Source: Beijerinckiaceae bacterium
Lineage (GTDB): Bacteria; Pseudomonadota; Alphaproteobacteria; Rhizobiales; Beijerinckiaceae
Assembly (NCBI GenBank): GCA_947458675.1
Contig: CANHAW010000041.1
Coordinates: 1 to 10,301, forward strand
Reading direction: 5' to 3'
DNA: 10,301 bases
Below the pieces are notes generated by a model. It ran no database searches, was not told where the DNA came from, and worked only from the letters and a program-made list of their open reading frames with translations. This document shows positions 1 through 8,704 of the stretch, in pieces. Positions within the stretch are counted from its first letter, which is position 1; each line of letters begins with the position of its first letter. The position numbers and the translations under genes are program-made.

Positions 1-2062
<2,062 letters not shown>

Positions 2063-2337
2063 GCGGAAAGCCTCTGGACTGGCGTCAGGCACGGCCTGCC
2101 GCAAGGGTTTACGCTGCGACACTGCCGCGAAACCTTTGCAACGAGCTTGTCAGGGAACGGAACGGCACGGAGCGCGCGTCCCGAAGACGGCGTTGACCTA
2201 ACACACGCCCCAAGGGTGCGCAACCGCCCGAAACCGCCTCACGATCACGCTTTTGTCTCATTCCACCGCAGCCGGCGCGGTCGCAGCGGCGACCCGTTTT
2301 TCATCCGCTGTGACAATTTCACGGCTATGGCTTAGCA

Positions 2338-2357
2338 GGAATAGTGTAAACTATTCC
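2338..2357. promoter_or_regulatory. 20-bp near-perfect palindrome (candidate operator or 5' UTR hairpin)
   Basis: GGAATAGTGTAAACTATTCC: two perfect 8-base arms around GTAA, with the central TA also symmetric, so 18 of 20 positions obey dyad symmetry. It ends 16 bases before the TTG start at 2374 and 6 bases before the AAGGA ribosome site. As DNA it is the size of a dimeric repressor operator. As plus-strand RNA it would form an 8-bp stem closed by GUAA, a GNRA-type tetraloop. On the minus strand TTGACT (2363-2358) directly abuts it, which would fit a -35 box next to an operator, but I see no good -10 beyond. The regulator is unknown and I do not recognise the site. Confidence 0.5.
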
Positions 2358-2363
2358 AGTCAA

Positions 2364-2368
2364 AAGGA
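2364..2368 (+). promoter_or_regulatory. Ribosome binding site deciding a TTG start
   Basis: AAGGA with a 5-nt gap to the TTG at 2374. The next in-frame ATG, at 2413, has only AGGG 2 nt upstream, which is too close to work well. The site therefore favours the TTG start for the gene at 2374-2820. Confidence 0.5.
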
Positions 2369-2373
2369 AATTT

Positions 2374-2820
2374 TTGCAGAACGCTTTGCTGGAGCAGGCT
2401 GGGGACAGGGTGATGAAACTTGGGATGGGGGCGCTTTTTCTGGGCGCGGCAGTCATGTCTTTGTTCGCATCGGGCAAGGGGGGTGCGACCCGATCGCGCA
2501 AGGAGAAGCTCGACCGGCAGCAAAAGCCCTCGCGCTTGCTGGTCCTGGTCCAGACGCGACCGCAGGTCACGGTCCTGGCCGCCAGCGAATCGCGCGAGGA
2601 GCTTGAGCGGGAATTGCAGGAGCTCAACGAGACCTGGAACCATTGGGAGATTCGCACCGAGCGCCAGCGCTATGAGATTCAGCCGGCTCCCGTGCTGCAA
2701 CCCGTCAGCGACCCTGCGCCGGGGCGTGCCCGACCCAGCTTGCCTCGCGCCACGGGAGCGTCTAGCGGAAACGGGCGGCAAGACGGGCCGCGCCCCGATC
2801 TTCCGCGAGGCCTGCCTTGA
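2374..2820 (+). CDS. Small membrane-anchored or exported protein of unknown function, coupled to mutT
   Basis: Not recognised. From the TTG at 2374 it encodes 148 aa; an alternative ATG at 2413 would give 135 aa. Residues 14-33 (MKLGMGALFLGAAVMSLFAS) form a hydrophobic stretch suited to a membrane anchor or uncleaved signal. A basic linker (KGGATRSRKEKLDRQQK) follows, which under the positive-inside rule would put the rest in the cytoplasm. Residues about 54-103 look like a small folded domain with two short hydrophobic strands (LLVLVQ and VTVLAA) and a charged helix rich in Glu and Leu (ESREELERELQELNETW). The last 45 residues are rich in Pro, Gly and Arg and probably disordered. High G+C at third codon positions, a good ribosome site, and a 4-nt overlap with mutT support it as a real gene. 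Known relatives cannot be judged by eye. Confidence 0.62.
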   Translation: MQNALLEQAGDRVMKLGMGALFLGAAVMSLFASGKGGATRSRKEKLDRQQKPSRLLVLVQTRPQVTVLAASESREELERELQELNETWNHWEIRTERQRYEIQPAPVLQPVSDPAPGRARPSLPRATGASSGNGRQDGPRPDLPRGLP

Positions 2821-3218
2821 AAATCCTTCTCGTTGTTGCTGCCGCTTTGATCGATTCGGACAATCGCGTCCTGATTGCGCAGCGCCCGGAGGGCAAGGCG
2901 CTGGCGGGGCTTTGGGAATTTCCCGGCGGCAAGATCGATTCAGGCGAGCGACCTGAAACGTCGCTGATCCGCGAATTGCACGAGGAGCTCGGCATTGTCG
3001 TGAAGGAAGCCTGCCTCGCGCCGCTGACCTTCGCGAGCTATGCCTATCCGGATTTTCACCTGCTGATGCCGCTTTATGTGTGCCGGCGCTGGGAAGGCAC
3101 AGTGATCTCGCGCGAAAATCAGGCGCTCAAATGGGTGCGCCCGAACGAATTGCGCCAATATCCCATGCCGCCCGCCGATGAGCCGCTGATTCCCGCGCTC
3201 ATCGATTTGATCGGCTAG
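2817..3218 (+). CDS. mutT: MutT-type Nudix hydrolase (probable 8-oxo-dGTP diphosphatase)
   Basis: Nudix enzymes cleave nucleoside diphosphates linked to another group; MutT removes oxidised 8-oxo-dGTP from the nucleotide pool so that it is not built into DNA. The protein is 133 aa, close to the ~130 aa of MutT. The complete Nudix box GX5EX7REUXEEXGU is present at residues 38-60 (from GKIDSGE to REL-EE-LGI), giving the Mg2+-binding glutamates. LWEFPGGK just before it is typical of MutT. The TTG start at 2817 is chosen because GAGG lies 6 nt upstream and the next residues (KILLVVAAALI) match the family's first strand; no ATG fits. It overlaps the preceding stop by 4 nt (TTGA), so translation is probably coupled. 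The Nudix fold is certain; the exact substrate is inferred. Confidence 0.93.
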   Translation: MKILLVVAAALIDSDNRVLIAQRPEGKALAGLWEFPGGKIDSGERPETSLIRELHEELGIVVKEACLAPLTFASYAYPDFHLLMPLYVCRRWEGTVISRENQALKWVRPNELRQYPMPPADEPLIPALIDLIG

Positions 3219-3220
3219 CC

Positions 3221-3300
3221 GTCATTGCGGGCGAAGCGAAACAATCCAGAGCCGCCACGCGCATCATGGATTGCTTCGTCGCTTCGCTCCTCGCAATGAC
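3221..3300. repeat. Palindromic intergenic repeat (GTCATTGCG...CGCAATGAC type)
   Basis: An imperfect 80-bp inverted repeat: the left arm begins GTCATTGCGGGCGAAGCGAA at 3221 and the right arm ends CGCTCCTCGCAATGAC at 3300; AATCCA (3243-3248) pairs with TGGATT (3267-3272), leaving a loop of about 18 bases. The right arm carries about six extra bases, so the arms are not identical. This sequence family is, from memory, dispersed in many copies between genes in Bradyrhizobium-like and related alphaproteobacteria; translated, it gives the familiar spurious string RRFAPRNDE. It fills the gap between convergent mutT and the EVE gene, starting 2 bases after one stop and ending 6 bases before the other, so its hairpin could end transcription from both sides. 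No transposase is present. Confidence 0.85.
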
Positions 3301-3306
3301 GAGCGC

Positions 3307-3720
3307 TTAAATACCGCCCATCTTGCAGACGAGTTTCCATTCCGCATCCGTCACCGGCTGCACGGACAGGCGCATGGACGTCACCAGAGACATTTTCGCC
3401 AAAGCCGGCGTGGCTTTCACTTGCGCCAATGTAACCGGTGTCTTGAGCGGCTTCACCGCCTTGAAATCGACCATGACGAATTTGCCGCTCTCATCCGAGG
3501 GATCGGGATAATGTTCCTTGATCACTTCGACAATGCCGACAATCTCTTTGCCCTCATTGGAATGATAGAAGAAAGCCTGATCGCCTTTCTTCATCGCAAT
3601 GAGATGATTCTTGGCAAGATGATTGCGCACACCATCCCAAAACGTGCCTTTCGCGCCCGCTTTCACCTGTTGATCCCAGGACCATTTGAAAGGTTCGCTT
3701 TTGACAAGCCAATGAGCCAT
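3307..3720 (-). CDS. EVE domain-containing protein (PUA/YTH-like fold, THYN1-related)
   Basis: A single-domain protein of 137 aa, the usual size for bacterial stand-alone EVE proteins. EVE domains share the PUA/YTH fold and are thought to bind modified bases in DNA or RNA; the natural ligand of this housekeeping branch is not established. Seen directly: the N-terminal WLVKSEP (residues 4-10), the WDGVRNHLAKNHL motif (28-40), the FFYHSN strand (50-55), and a C-terminal RLSVQPVTDAEW. These are the family's conserved blocks, including the aromatic residues that line the binding pocket. The ATG at 3720 has GGGAG 7-8 nt upstream. It lies 64 bases downstream of gpsA in the same direction and may share its transcript. 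From memory, many Hyphomicrobiales carry a YciI-like gene between the two; here there is no room for one. Confidence 0.93.
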   Translation of the reverse strand: MAHWLVKSEPFKWSWDQQVKAGAKGTFWDGVRNHLAKNHLIAMKKGDQAFFYHSNEGKEIVGIVEVIKEHYPDPSDESGKFVMVDFKAVKPLKTPVTLAQVKATPALAKMSLVTSMRLSVQPVTDAEWKLVCKMGGI

Positions 3721-3784
3721 AGACGCGCTCCCGATTCCAATTCATTGCAAAGCTAGGGCGCAGATGCGCATGTCGCAAGCTGCA

Positions 3785-4780
3785 TCACCCTTCCGCTTTC
3801 TGCGGCCGGGCCAGCAAAATGCCGATTGCTTCATCGACGCTGATACGGCCCGACAGAATATCGGCAACCGCACGCGCAATCGGGATGTCGGTGCCGCTCT
3901 TCTGCGCCAGCGCGCATAAAACGGGCGCGGTCAGCGCGCCTTCGGCAAGTTTGGCCGGAGGCGTCTCGCCTTTGCCAAGCGCCAGGCCGTAGGAAAAATT
4001 GCGCGATTGCGTCGATGAACAGGTGAGCACCAGATCGCCAAGGCCCGACAGGCCCATCAGCGTTTCCGCGCGCGCGCCCTGCGACACGGCGTAACGCGAC
4101 AATTCCGCGAAGCCGCGTGCAATCAGCGCCGCATTTGCGCTGGCGCCAAGACCACGACCCGCTGCAATGCCGCAGGCAATAGCGAGGACATTTTTGGCGG
4201 CACCGCCGATTTCGACGCCACGCATGTCAGTCGAATGATAAAGTCGCAGCGTCTGCGTCCCCAGCGCCGCGGCAAGCGCACGCGCCACATCCTCGTCGCG
4301 CGCAGCCAAAGTCACCGCCGTGGGCAAGCCGCGCGCCACATCGTCAGCAAAACTCGGTCCCGAAAGAATGGCGGTCATTTGTCCGGGCAGGCATTGCGCG
4401 ACGACATCGCTCATCAGCAGGTCGGTGCTGCGCTCGATACCTTTGGCGCAGATCACAAGCGGAATCGTTCGTGCAACAAGATCTTTAAGCTGCAAAGCCA
4501 GATCGCGCACGGCCTGCGCCGGCACAACTGCCAGAACAATCTCGGCGCCGTTCACAGCTGTTGCAAGATCCGCCTGCGGGGCAACGCCTTCTGCAAGCGC
4601 AACACCAGGCAGACGCCGCGCGTTCTGACGATCGCGCGCAAGCTCGGCCACGTGCTCGCCATCGCGCGCCCATAGACGCACCGCGCGACCGGGGCGAGCC
4701 GCCGCATTGGCAAGCGCCGTGCCCCAGGCGCCTGCGCCCAAGACGGCAATTGTGCGAGCTTGTGCAAGCGTCATCATCAT
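3785..4780 (-). CDS. gpsA: NAD(P)+-dependent glycerol-3-phosphate dehydrogenase
   Basis: Cytoplasmic enzyme that reduces dihydroxyacetone phosphate to sn-glycerol 3-phosphate, the backbone for phospholipid synthesis. 331 aa, a normal length. The Rossmann dinucleotide loop GAGAWG is at residues 15-20, CAKGIE begins at 111, SGPSFA is at 140-145, the catalytic lysine is in GGAAKN (192-197), and [10 protein letters not shown] (245-254) with SRNF (259-262) completes the substrate site. The gene starts with three tandem ATG codons (4780, 4777, 4774). The first overlaps the tsaD stop as ATGA, but the only purine-rich site, AAGG, is 1, 4 and 7 nt from them respectively, so ribosomes may prefer the second or third. 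Coordinates use the first. Coupled to tsaD upstream; the EVE gene follows. Confidence 0.97.
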   Translation of the reverse strand: MMMTLAQARTIAVLGAGAWGTALANAAARPGRAVRLWARDGEHVAELARDRQNARRLPGVALAEGVAPQADLATAVNGAEIVLAVVPAQAVRDLALQLKDLVARTIPLVICAKGIERSTDLLMSDVVAQCLPGQMTAILSGPSFADDVARGLPTAVTLAARDEDVARALAAALGTQTLRLYHSTDMRGVEIGGAAKNVLAIACGIAAGRGLGASANAALIARGFAELSRYAVSQGARAETLMGLSGLGDLVLTCSSTQSRNFSYGLALGKGETPPAKLAEGALTAPVLCALAQKSGTDIPIARAVADILSGRISVDEAIGILLARPQKAEG

Positions 4781-5835
4781 GCCTTGCCGTTGTTGACGCG
4801 TTCAGCCTGCGGGTCGAGCGGCCAGCGTGGACGTGCAGGGAAATCCATTCCGTCGATCATGCCACGACGCAAGCGCTCTATGCCCGCCCATGCGATCATT
4901 GCGCCATTATCCGTGCACAAGGCCGGCGATGGCATGATGAGATTGAGCCCGCTCTCGCCGGCAAAACGGCCAAGCGCGCGGCGGATGGCGCCATTGGCAG
5001 CAACACCGCCCGCCACAACCAGCGCGCGCGGATCCCCATCCTGCTGGCGAAAGATGCGCAGAGCGCCACGGATGCGATCGATGACGACATCGACGACTGC
5101 TGCTTGGAAAGAGGCGCAGACATCGGCCACATCGTGAGGACGAAGCGGTGCTATTCGCTCAACCTCGAGACGCACTGCCGTTTTCAGTCCGGAGAAAGAA
5201 AAATCCGCGCCCGGACGGCGCAGCATGGGGCGGGGAAATTCGAAGCGCTGCGGGTCGCCGTTAAGCGCCTGCTTTTCCACCTGCGGGCCGCCCGGATAGG
5301 GCAGGCCCAGCATTTTCGCGACTTTGTCGAAGGCCTCGCCGATGGCATCGTCAATCGTGGTCCCGATCCGGCGATAGTCGCCGACGCCGCGCACCGACAA
5401 AAGCTGCGTATGCCCGCCTGAGACAAGCAGCAAAAGATAGGGGAAATCGACGCCATCCGTCAGCCGCGCCGTCAGCGCATGGGCCTCAAGATGATTGACG
5501 CCGATAAAGGGCTTGCCGGCCGCCAAAGCCAAAGCCTTGCCGAAGGTCAGCCCGACAATGACGCCGCCGATCAGGCCCGGTCCGGCCGCCGCGGCGACGC
5601 CGTCGATCTGATCGAGCCTCAGCCCGGCATCGGCAAGGGCACGCCCGACCAGCCGGTCGAGCACGTCAAGATGGGCGCGGGCTGCAATCTCGGGCACGAC
5701 GCCGCCATAGGCCGCGTGCTCGGCGATCTGGCTCATCACCTCATTGGAGAGAATATCGCCGTGACCGCCCGGCGACAGGCTGACGACGGCCGCGGCCGTT
5801 TCATCGCAGGTCGTTTCAATTCCGAGAACACGCAT
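4777..5835 (-). CDS. tsaD: tRNA N6-threonylcarbamoyladenosine (t6A37) transferase, TsaD/Kae1/YgjD
   Basis: Transfers the threonylcarbamoyl group from threonylcarbamoyl-AMP to A37 of tRNAs that read ANN codons, working with TsaB and TsaE in the cytoplasm. 352 aa from the ATG at 5835. The N-terminus [13 protein letters not shown] is the family's ASKHA nucleotide-binding start; the metal-binding HLEAH is at residues 115-119, LVSGGHTQL at 138-146, AGGVAANG at 275-282, and the third metal ligand Asp309 in [12 protein letters not shown]. The same frame stays open far upstream, but that stretch is antisense to hemC and hemD and is not part of the protein: conservation begins exactly at this ATG. No good ribosome site is visible. 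Divergent from hemC, 99 bases apart, and overlapping gpsA by 4 nt. Confidence 0.98.
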   Translation of the reverse strand: MRVLGIETTCDETAAAVVSLSPGGHGDILSNEVMSQIAEHAAYGGVVPEIAARAHLDVLDRLVGRALADAGLRLDQIDGVAAAAGPGLIGGVIVGLTFGKALALAAGKPFIGVNHLEAHALTARLTDGVDFPYLLLLVSGGHTQLLSVRGVGDYRRIGTTIDDAIGEAFDKVAKMLGLPYPGGPQVEKQALNGDPQRFEFPRPMLRRPGADFSFSGLKTAVRLEVERIAPLRPHDVADVCASFQAAVVDVVIDRIRGALRIFRQQDGDPRALVVAGGVAANGAIRRALGRFAGESGLNLIMPSPALCTDNGAMIAWAGIERLRRGMIDGMDFPARPRWPLDPQAERVNNGKA

Positions 5836-5934
5836 CGGCGGTCGATTCTGGCCCTGACTTGAGAAGGGCCGCCCTTTCGCGCCCCGGCGCGACACCCTAT
5901 AGTCCGCGCCGAAGACAATGCAAATATCGAGGGC
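5836..5934. promoter_or_regulatory. Divergent promoter region tsaD / hemC
   Basis: 99 bases between two divergently transcribed genes, so it should hold promoters in both directions. TATAGT at 5898-5903 resembles a rightward -10 box for hemC, but the hexamer 17 bp upstream (TTTCGC, 5875-5880) is a poor -35, so the call is weak. A 13-bp inverted repeat AAGGGCCGCCCTT lies at 5864-5876, overlapping that putative -35. GAGGG at 5929-5933 is the likely hemC ribosome site. Confidence 0.4.
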
Positions 5935-6864
5935 ATGATGGGGACAGGGGCCTGGTTGAAAATTGGCACACGCGGGAGCCCGCTGGCCCTGGCTCAGGCT
6001 TACGAGACCCGGAGCCTTCTGGCACAGGCACATGGCATTGACGCTGAGCGAATCGAAATCGTCATCATCAAGGTGATGGGTGACCAGATTCTCGACCGCG
6101 CTCTTTCCGAGGCCGGCGGCAAAGGTCTGTTCACCAAGGAAATCGATCTCGCCCAGCTCGCCGGCGAAGTCGATATTGCGGTCCATTCGTCCAAAGATCT
6201 GCCGACCGTTCTGCCGGATGGGCTGGATATTGCCGGCTTCCTCCCGCGCGAGGATGTGCGCGATGTCTTCATCTCGCCGCGCGCCAAAAGCCTCATGACA
6301 CTTGCGCCGGGCTCGCTGGTCGGCACGGCCTCGCTGCGCCGCCAGGCGATGGTGAAAAAACTGCGTCCCGATCTGCGCGTCGATCTTCTGCGCGGCAATG
6401 TCCAGACAAGGCTTTCCAAACTGGAAAGCGGCGATTGCGATGCAACGCTTCTGGCTCTGGCTGGATTGAAACGCCTCGGCCTGACGCATCACGTGACGGA
6501 AATTCTCGACGAGGACAATTTCCTGCCCGCCGTCGGACAAGGCGCAATCGGCATTACCGTGCGCAGCGACGACCATGAGACGCGCGTGCGGCTTGGTGCC
6601 ATTCTGCATCCGGCCACCGGCTTTGCTTTGACCATGGAACGAGCTTTCCTGCGCGTGCTCGACGGCTCCTGCCGGACGCCGATTGCAGGCCATGCCAAAG
6701 TCGCAGGCGACCGCATCAATTTCCGCGGCCTCATCCTGCGCAAGGACGGCTCGGAATTTTACGAAACGAAGCGCGAAGGCTCGCTCGACGATGCAGAGCG
6801 GCTGGGCGTGCAGGCAGGGCAGGAATTGCTCGCACGTGCACCCGCCGATATTCTGGCGCATTGA
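5935..6864 (+). CDS. hemC: Hydroxymethylbilane synthase (porphobilinogen deaminase)
   Basis: Joins four porphobilinogen molecules into linear hydroxymethylbilane, the third common step of haem, cobalamin and chlorophyll synthesis after 5-aminolevulinate. 309 aa, the usual length. [11 protein letters not shown] at residues 11-21 is the family's first motif; HSSKDLP (84-90) contains the catalytic Asp88; TASLRRQ (131-137) and RGNVQTRL hold the substrate-binding arginines; Cys246 in LDGSCRTPI is the attachment site of the dipyrromethane cofactor. All key residues are present. Two tandem ATGs start the frame (5935, 5938); the GAGGG site is 1 and 4 nt away, so the second may be the real one. Coordinates use the first. 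hemD follows after 3 nt, clearly in the same operon. Confidence 0.98.
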   Translation: MMGTGAWLKIGTRGSPLALAQAYETRSLLAQAHGIDAERIEIVIIKVMGDQILDRALSEAGGKGLFTKEIDLAQLAGEVDIAVHSSKDLPTVLPDGLDIAGFLPREDVRDVFISPRAKSLMTLAPGSLVGTASLRRQAMVKKLRPDLRVDLLRGNVQTRLSKLESGDCDATLLALAGLKRLGLTHHVTEILDEDNFLPAVGQGAIGITVRSDDHETRVRLGAILHPATGFALTMERAFLRVLDGSCRTPIAGHAKVAGDRINFRGLILRKDGSEFYETKREGSLDDAERLGVQAGQELLARAPADILAH

Positions 6865-6867
6865 AAC

Positions 6868-7566
6868 ATGCGCGTCCTCCTCACGCGGCCCGAGGCGGAT
6901 GCAAAAAAAACGGCCGGGCGCCTCAAAACGCTCGGCCATGAAGCCGTCATCTGTCCGCTGTTCGAGATTGCCGCTACACAGACGCCGTCCCCGGCTGGGA
7001 CATTCGATGCGCTGATTGCAACGAGCGCGCATGCTTTTCAGGGGCACACCGAAAACGTTGCGCATCTGCGCAGCCTGCCGCTCTATCTGGTGGGCGAGCG
7101 CAGTGCTCTGGCGGCGCGGGAGCTGGGCTTTACCCAGATTGTCCATGTGGCGCCCGACGCCAAAACTCTGGCCGTCGCCATCGCTCACGAAAAAATCCGC
7201 GCGCGGACTTTTCTCTATCTTGCCGGTCGCGAGCGGCGGCCCGAGCTCGAAGCCTCGCTTGCCGCACTCGGCCATGCAATTGCGCCCTGGATCGTCTATG
7301 AAACCAGCGAGACTGAAAATATTTCGGCGCTCGTGCAGGAATGGCGCACAGGCATGCTCGATGCAGTGATGCATTTTTCACCGCGCAGTGCGGCACTTTA
7401 CCGGGCGCATGCTCTGAATGCCGGCATGATTGCGCAAGCGCTTCAGCCGCTCCAGATCGTCATTTCCTCTCGCGCCGCCGAAGCTCTGGGGGATGCGCCC
7501 AATGTGAGGGTCGCGGCACGTCCCGATCTCGAAAGCCTGATCGACTGCCTCCCGGACGGGGCTTGA
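6868..7566 (+). CDS. hemD: Uroporphyrinogen-III synthase
   Basis: Closes hydroxymethylbilane with inversion of ring D to form uroporphyrinogen III, the step after HemC. 232 aa, normal for this poorly conserved family. Visible marks: TRPEADA at residues 6-12 at the start of domain 1, TSAHA at 52-56 (the usual TS-N/A-A motif), YLVGERSA at 73-80, [14 protein letters not shown] in the second domain, the conserved YET at 144-146, and FSPRSA at 170-175. The ATG lies 3 nt after the hemC stop and has no ribosome site of its own, so it is probably translated by coupling. The assignment rests as much on the hemC linkage as on motifs. From memory, many alphaproteobacteria have a mitofilin-like membrane gene next; here a solute-binding protein gene follows. 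Confidence 0.95.
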   Translation: MRVLLTRPEADAKKTAGRLKTLGHEAVICPLFEIAATQTPSPAGTFDALIATSAHAFQGHTENVAHLRSLPLYLVGERSALAARELGFTQIVHVAPDAKTLAVAIAHEKIRARTFLYLAGRERRPELEASLAALGHAIAPWIVYETSETENISALVQEWRTGMLDAVMHFSPRSAALYRAHALNAGMIAQALQPLQIVISSRAAEALGDAPNVRVAARPDLESLIDCLPDGA

Positions 7567-7610
7567 ACTCCTTCCGCGATCCCGTAACCTCGGGCGCATA
7601 AAAAGACTTC

Positions 7611-7616
7611 GGGAGG
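7611..7616 (+). promoter_or_regulatory. Strong ribosome binding site for the Bug-type receptor gene
   Basis: GGGAGG, 2 nt from the ATG at 7619 and 5 nt from the tandem ATG at 7622. The second spacing is the more usual, which suggests that translation starts at 7622. It is one of the best such sites in the window. Confidence 0.55.
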
Positions 7617-7618
7617 AC

Positions 7619-8662
7619 ATGATGGCTTGCTCTATGCGCAATCGATGGATCGGACGGCTCGGCGCGACATTGATCTGCGCTCTCATGACGACCGCTGCGC
7701 AAGCGCAAAGCCCTGAGGCAGAAGCAGCTTTCTTCAAAGGCAAGAATGTGCGGCTGACGGTCGGCTATGGGCCGGGCGGCGGCTATGATGTCTATGCGCG
7801 CATGATTGCGCCGCATCTGTCGAAACAACTCGGTGCCACGGTCATCGTTGAAAACCAGCCCGGCGCCGGCGGCATTACTGCGCTGAACGGCACGTCAGTC
7901 GCCGCAGCCGACGGATTGCACATGATGATCGTGAATGGCGCCGGCGCTGCTCTGGCCCAGCTCGCCGGCTCGCCGGGCGTGCGCTACGATCTCGCCAAGC
8001 TCGGACATTTGGGCACGGTTTCCGCCTCGCCCTGGCTCTGGCTTGTGGCGCCGGAATCGAAAATCAGAACGCCGCAGGATGCGCTGAATCTCGGCAAGGA
8101 CATTATGTGGTCGGCCAGCGGCCCGATGGACGGCATGGCCGATGGCGCCGCCTTCACCTGCGAGGCGCTGAAAATGAAATGCCGCGTCGTCATGGGCTAT
8201 GGCGGCTCGAATCAGGCTGCCCTTGCCGTGACCAAGGGGGAGATGGATTCGATCTATGTGTCGGATACATCCGCCAATAATTATGTGAAATCGGGCCAAA
8301 ACCGCGCAGTGGCGGCGATTTCGCGCAAAAGGTCGCGCTTCTTCCCCGATGTGCCGACCATTTTCGAGGCTGCCAATCTCGGCCCCGAACAGGCCTGGCT
8401 CATCGACTTCCGCGCCAATGTGGAAGATCTGGGTCGCATTCTCGTCGTGCCGCCCGGCATGAGCGCATCGCGGCTCGCCTTCCTGCAGGAGGCTGTCCGC
8501 AAGACGCTGGTCGATCCCGACATGGTCGCCGAGGGCGAGCGCACACAGCGCTATATCGATTTCCAGGATGCCGAGACGACACGCAAGCGCACCATGTCGG
8601 TTGTCGCCGATGTCACGCCGGAGCAAAAGGCGCGGGTCATCCAGATTCTGGCGACCAAATGA
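7619..8662 (+). CDS. Periplasmic solute-binding protein, Bug/TctC family
   Basis: Extracytoplasmic receptor of the Bug (TctC) type, which captures small organic acids or related solutes in the periplasm, usually for a tripartite tricarboxylate (TctAB) transporter. 347 aa. An N-terminal signal peptide is clear: basic MRNRWIGR, a hydrophobic core, and AQA-QS with cleavage expected between Ala29 and Gln30. The mature protein shows the family pattern: VGYGPGGGYDVYAR (residues 48-61), VIVENQPGAGG (75-85) and FPDVPTIFE (242-250). The GGGYDVYAR form belongs to a branch I associate with rhizobial relatives. Cys181 and Cys188 could form a disulphide. No TctA or TctB gene is nearby, so the ligand and partner are unknown. 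It lies 52 bases after hemD; TTGAAC at 7563-7568 could be a promoter -35 but no clear -10 follows. Confidence 0.93.
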   Translation: MMACSMRNRWIGRLGATLICALMTTAAQAQSPEAEAAFFKGKNVRLTVGYGPGGGYDVYARMIAPHLSKQLGATVIVENQPGAGGITALNGTSVAAADGLHMMIVNGAGAALAQLAGSPGVRYDLAKLGHLGTVSASPWLWLVAPESKIRTPQDALNLGKDIMWSASGPMDGMADGAAFTCEALKMKCRVVMGYGGSNQAALAVTKGEMDSIYVSDTSANNYVKSGQNRAVAAISRKRSRFFPDVPTIFEAANLGPEQAWLIDFRANVEDLGRILVVPPGMSASRLAFLQEAVRKTLVDPDMVAEGERTQRYIDFQDAETTRKRTMSVVADVTPEQKARVIQILATK

Positions 8663-8672
8663 TCGGCTTTCG

Positions 8673-8703
8673 GCAGCGGGGACTTTTCTGCTAGTCCTTC
8701 TGC
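8673..8703 (+). other. Imperfect hairpin just before the priA start
   Basis: GCAG and GGAC pair with GTCC and CTGC, with a small internal loop (3 by 2) and a 10-base apical loop. It ends one base before the priA ATG. There is no run of T after it, so it is not a standard terminator. It could slow priA translation or be chance. Confidence 0.25.
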
Positions 8704-8704
8704 A

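Larger units (their letters stand above)
2063..2373. promoter_or_regulatory. Divergent intergenic region upstream of atpH and of the mutT-linked gene
   Basis: About 310 bases without a convincing gene, between atpH (leftward) and the small membrane protein gene (rightward). Several open frames cross it but none has a recognisable protein or a good ribosome site. It must hold the promoter of the atp operon and probably that of the rightward pair. I could not find a clear -35/-10 pair on either strand; GTGACA at 2310-2315 is a possible rightward -35, but no good -10 follows at the right distance. The main visible structure is the palindrome at 2338-2357, listed separately. Confidence 0.5.

Noticed and set aside
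2332..2781. 149-codon minus-strand frame opposite the mutT-linked gene
   Set aside because: Considered as the real gene instead, but it lacks a hydrophobic segment or domain, and the plus frame has the ribosome site and the mutT overlap.
2420..2956. Alternative 178-codon plus-strand frame overlapping the mutT-linked gene and mutT
   Set aside because: Arg/Ser/Cys-rich composition, runs into mutT in the wrong frame and has no ribosome site; the 2374-2820 frame has coupling and codon use in its favour.
3271..3756. A 161-codon plus-strand frame beginning MLRRFAPRNDE
   Set aside because: Its start is translated palindromic repeat and the remainder is antisense to the EVE gene.
3758..3769. Small inverted repeat GCGCAGATGCGC between gpsA and the EVE gene as a terminator
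   Set aside because: Only a 4-5 bp stem with no T run; too weak to call, and the EVE gene may be co-transcribed with gpsA.
4561..5421. A 286-codon open frame on the plus strand
   Set aside because: Antisense to the start of gpsA and most of tsaD; both real genes have full motif sets.
7563..7602. Possible promoter (TTGAAC and later A/T-rich hexamers) for the Bug gene
   Set aside because: No -10 hexamer with acceptable match lies 16-18 bp from TTGAAC.
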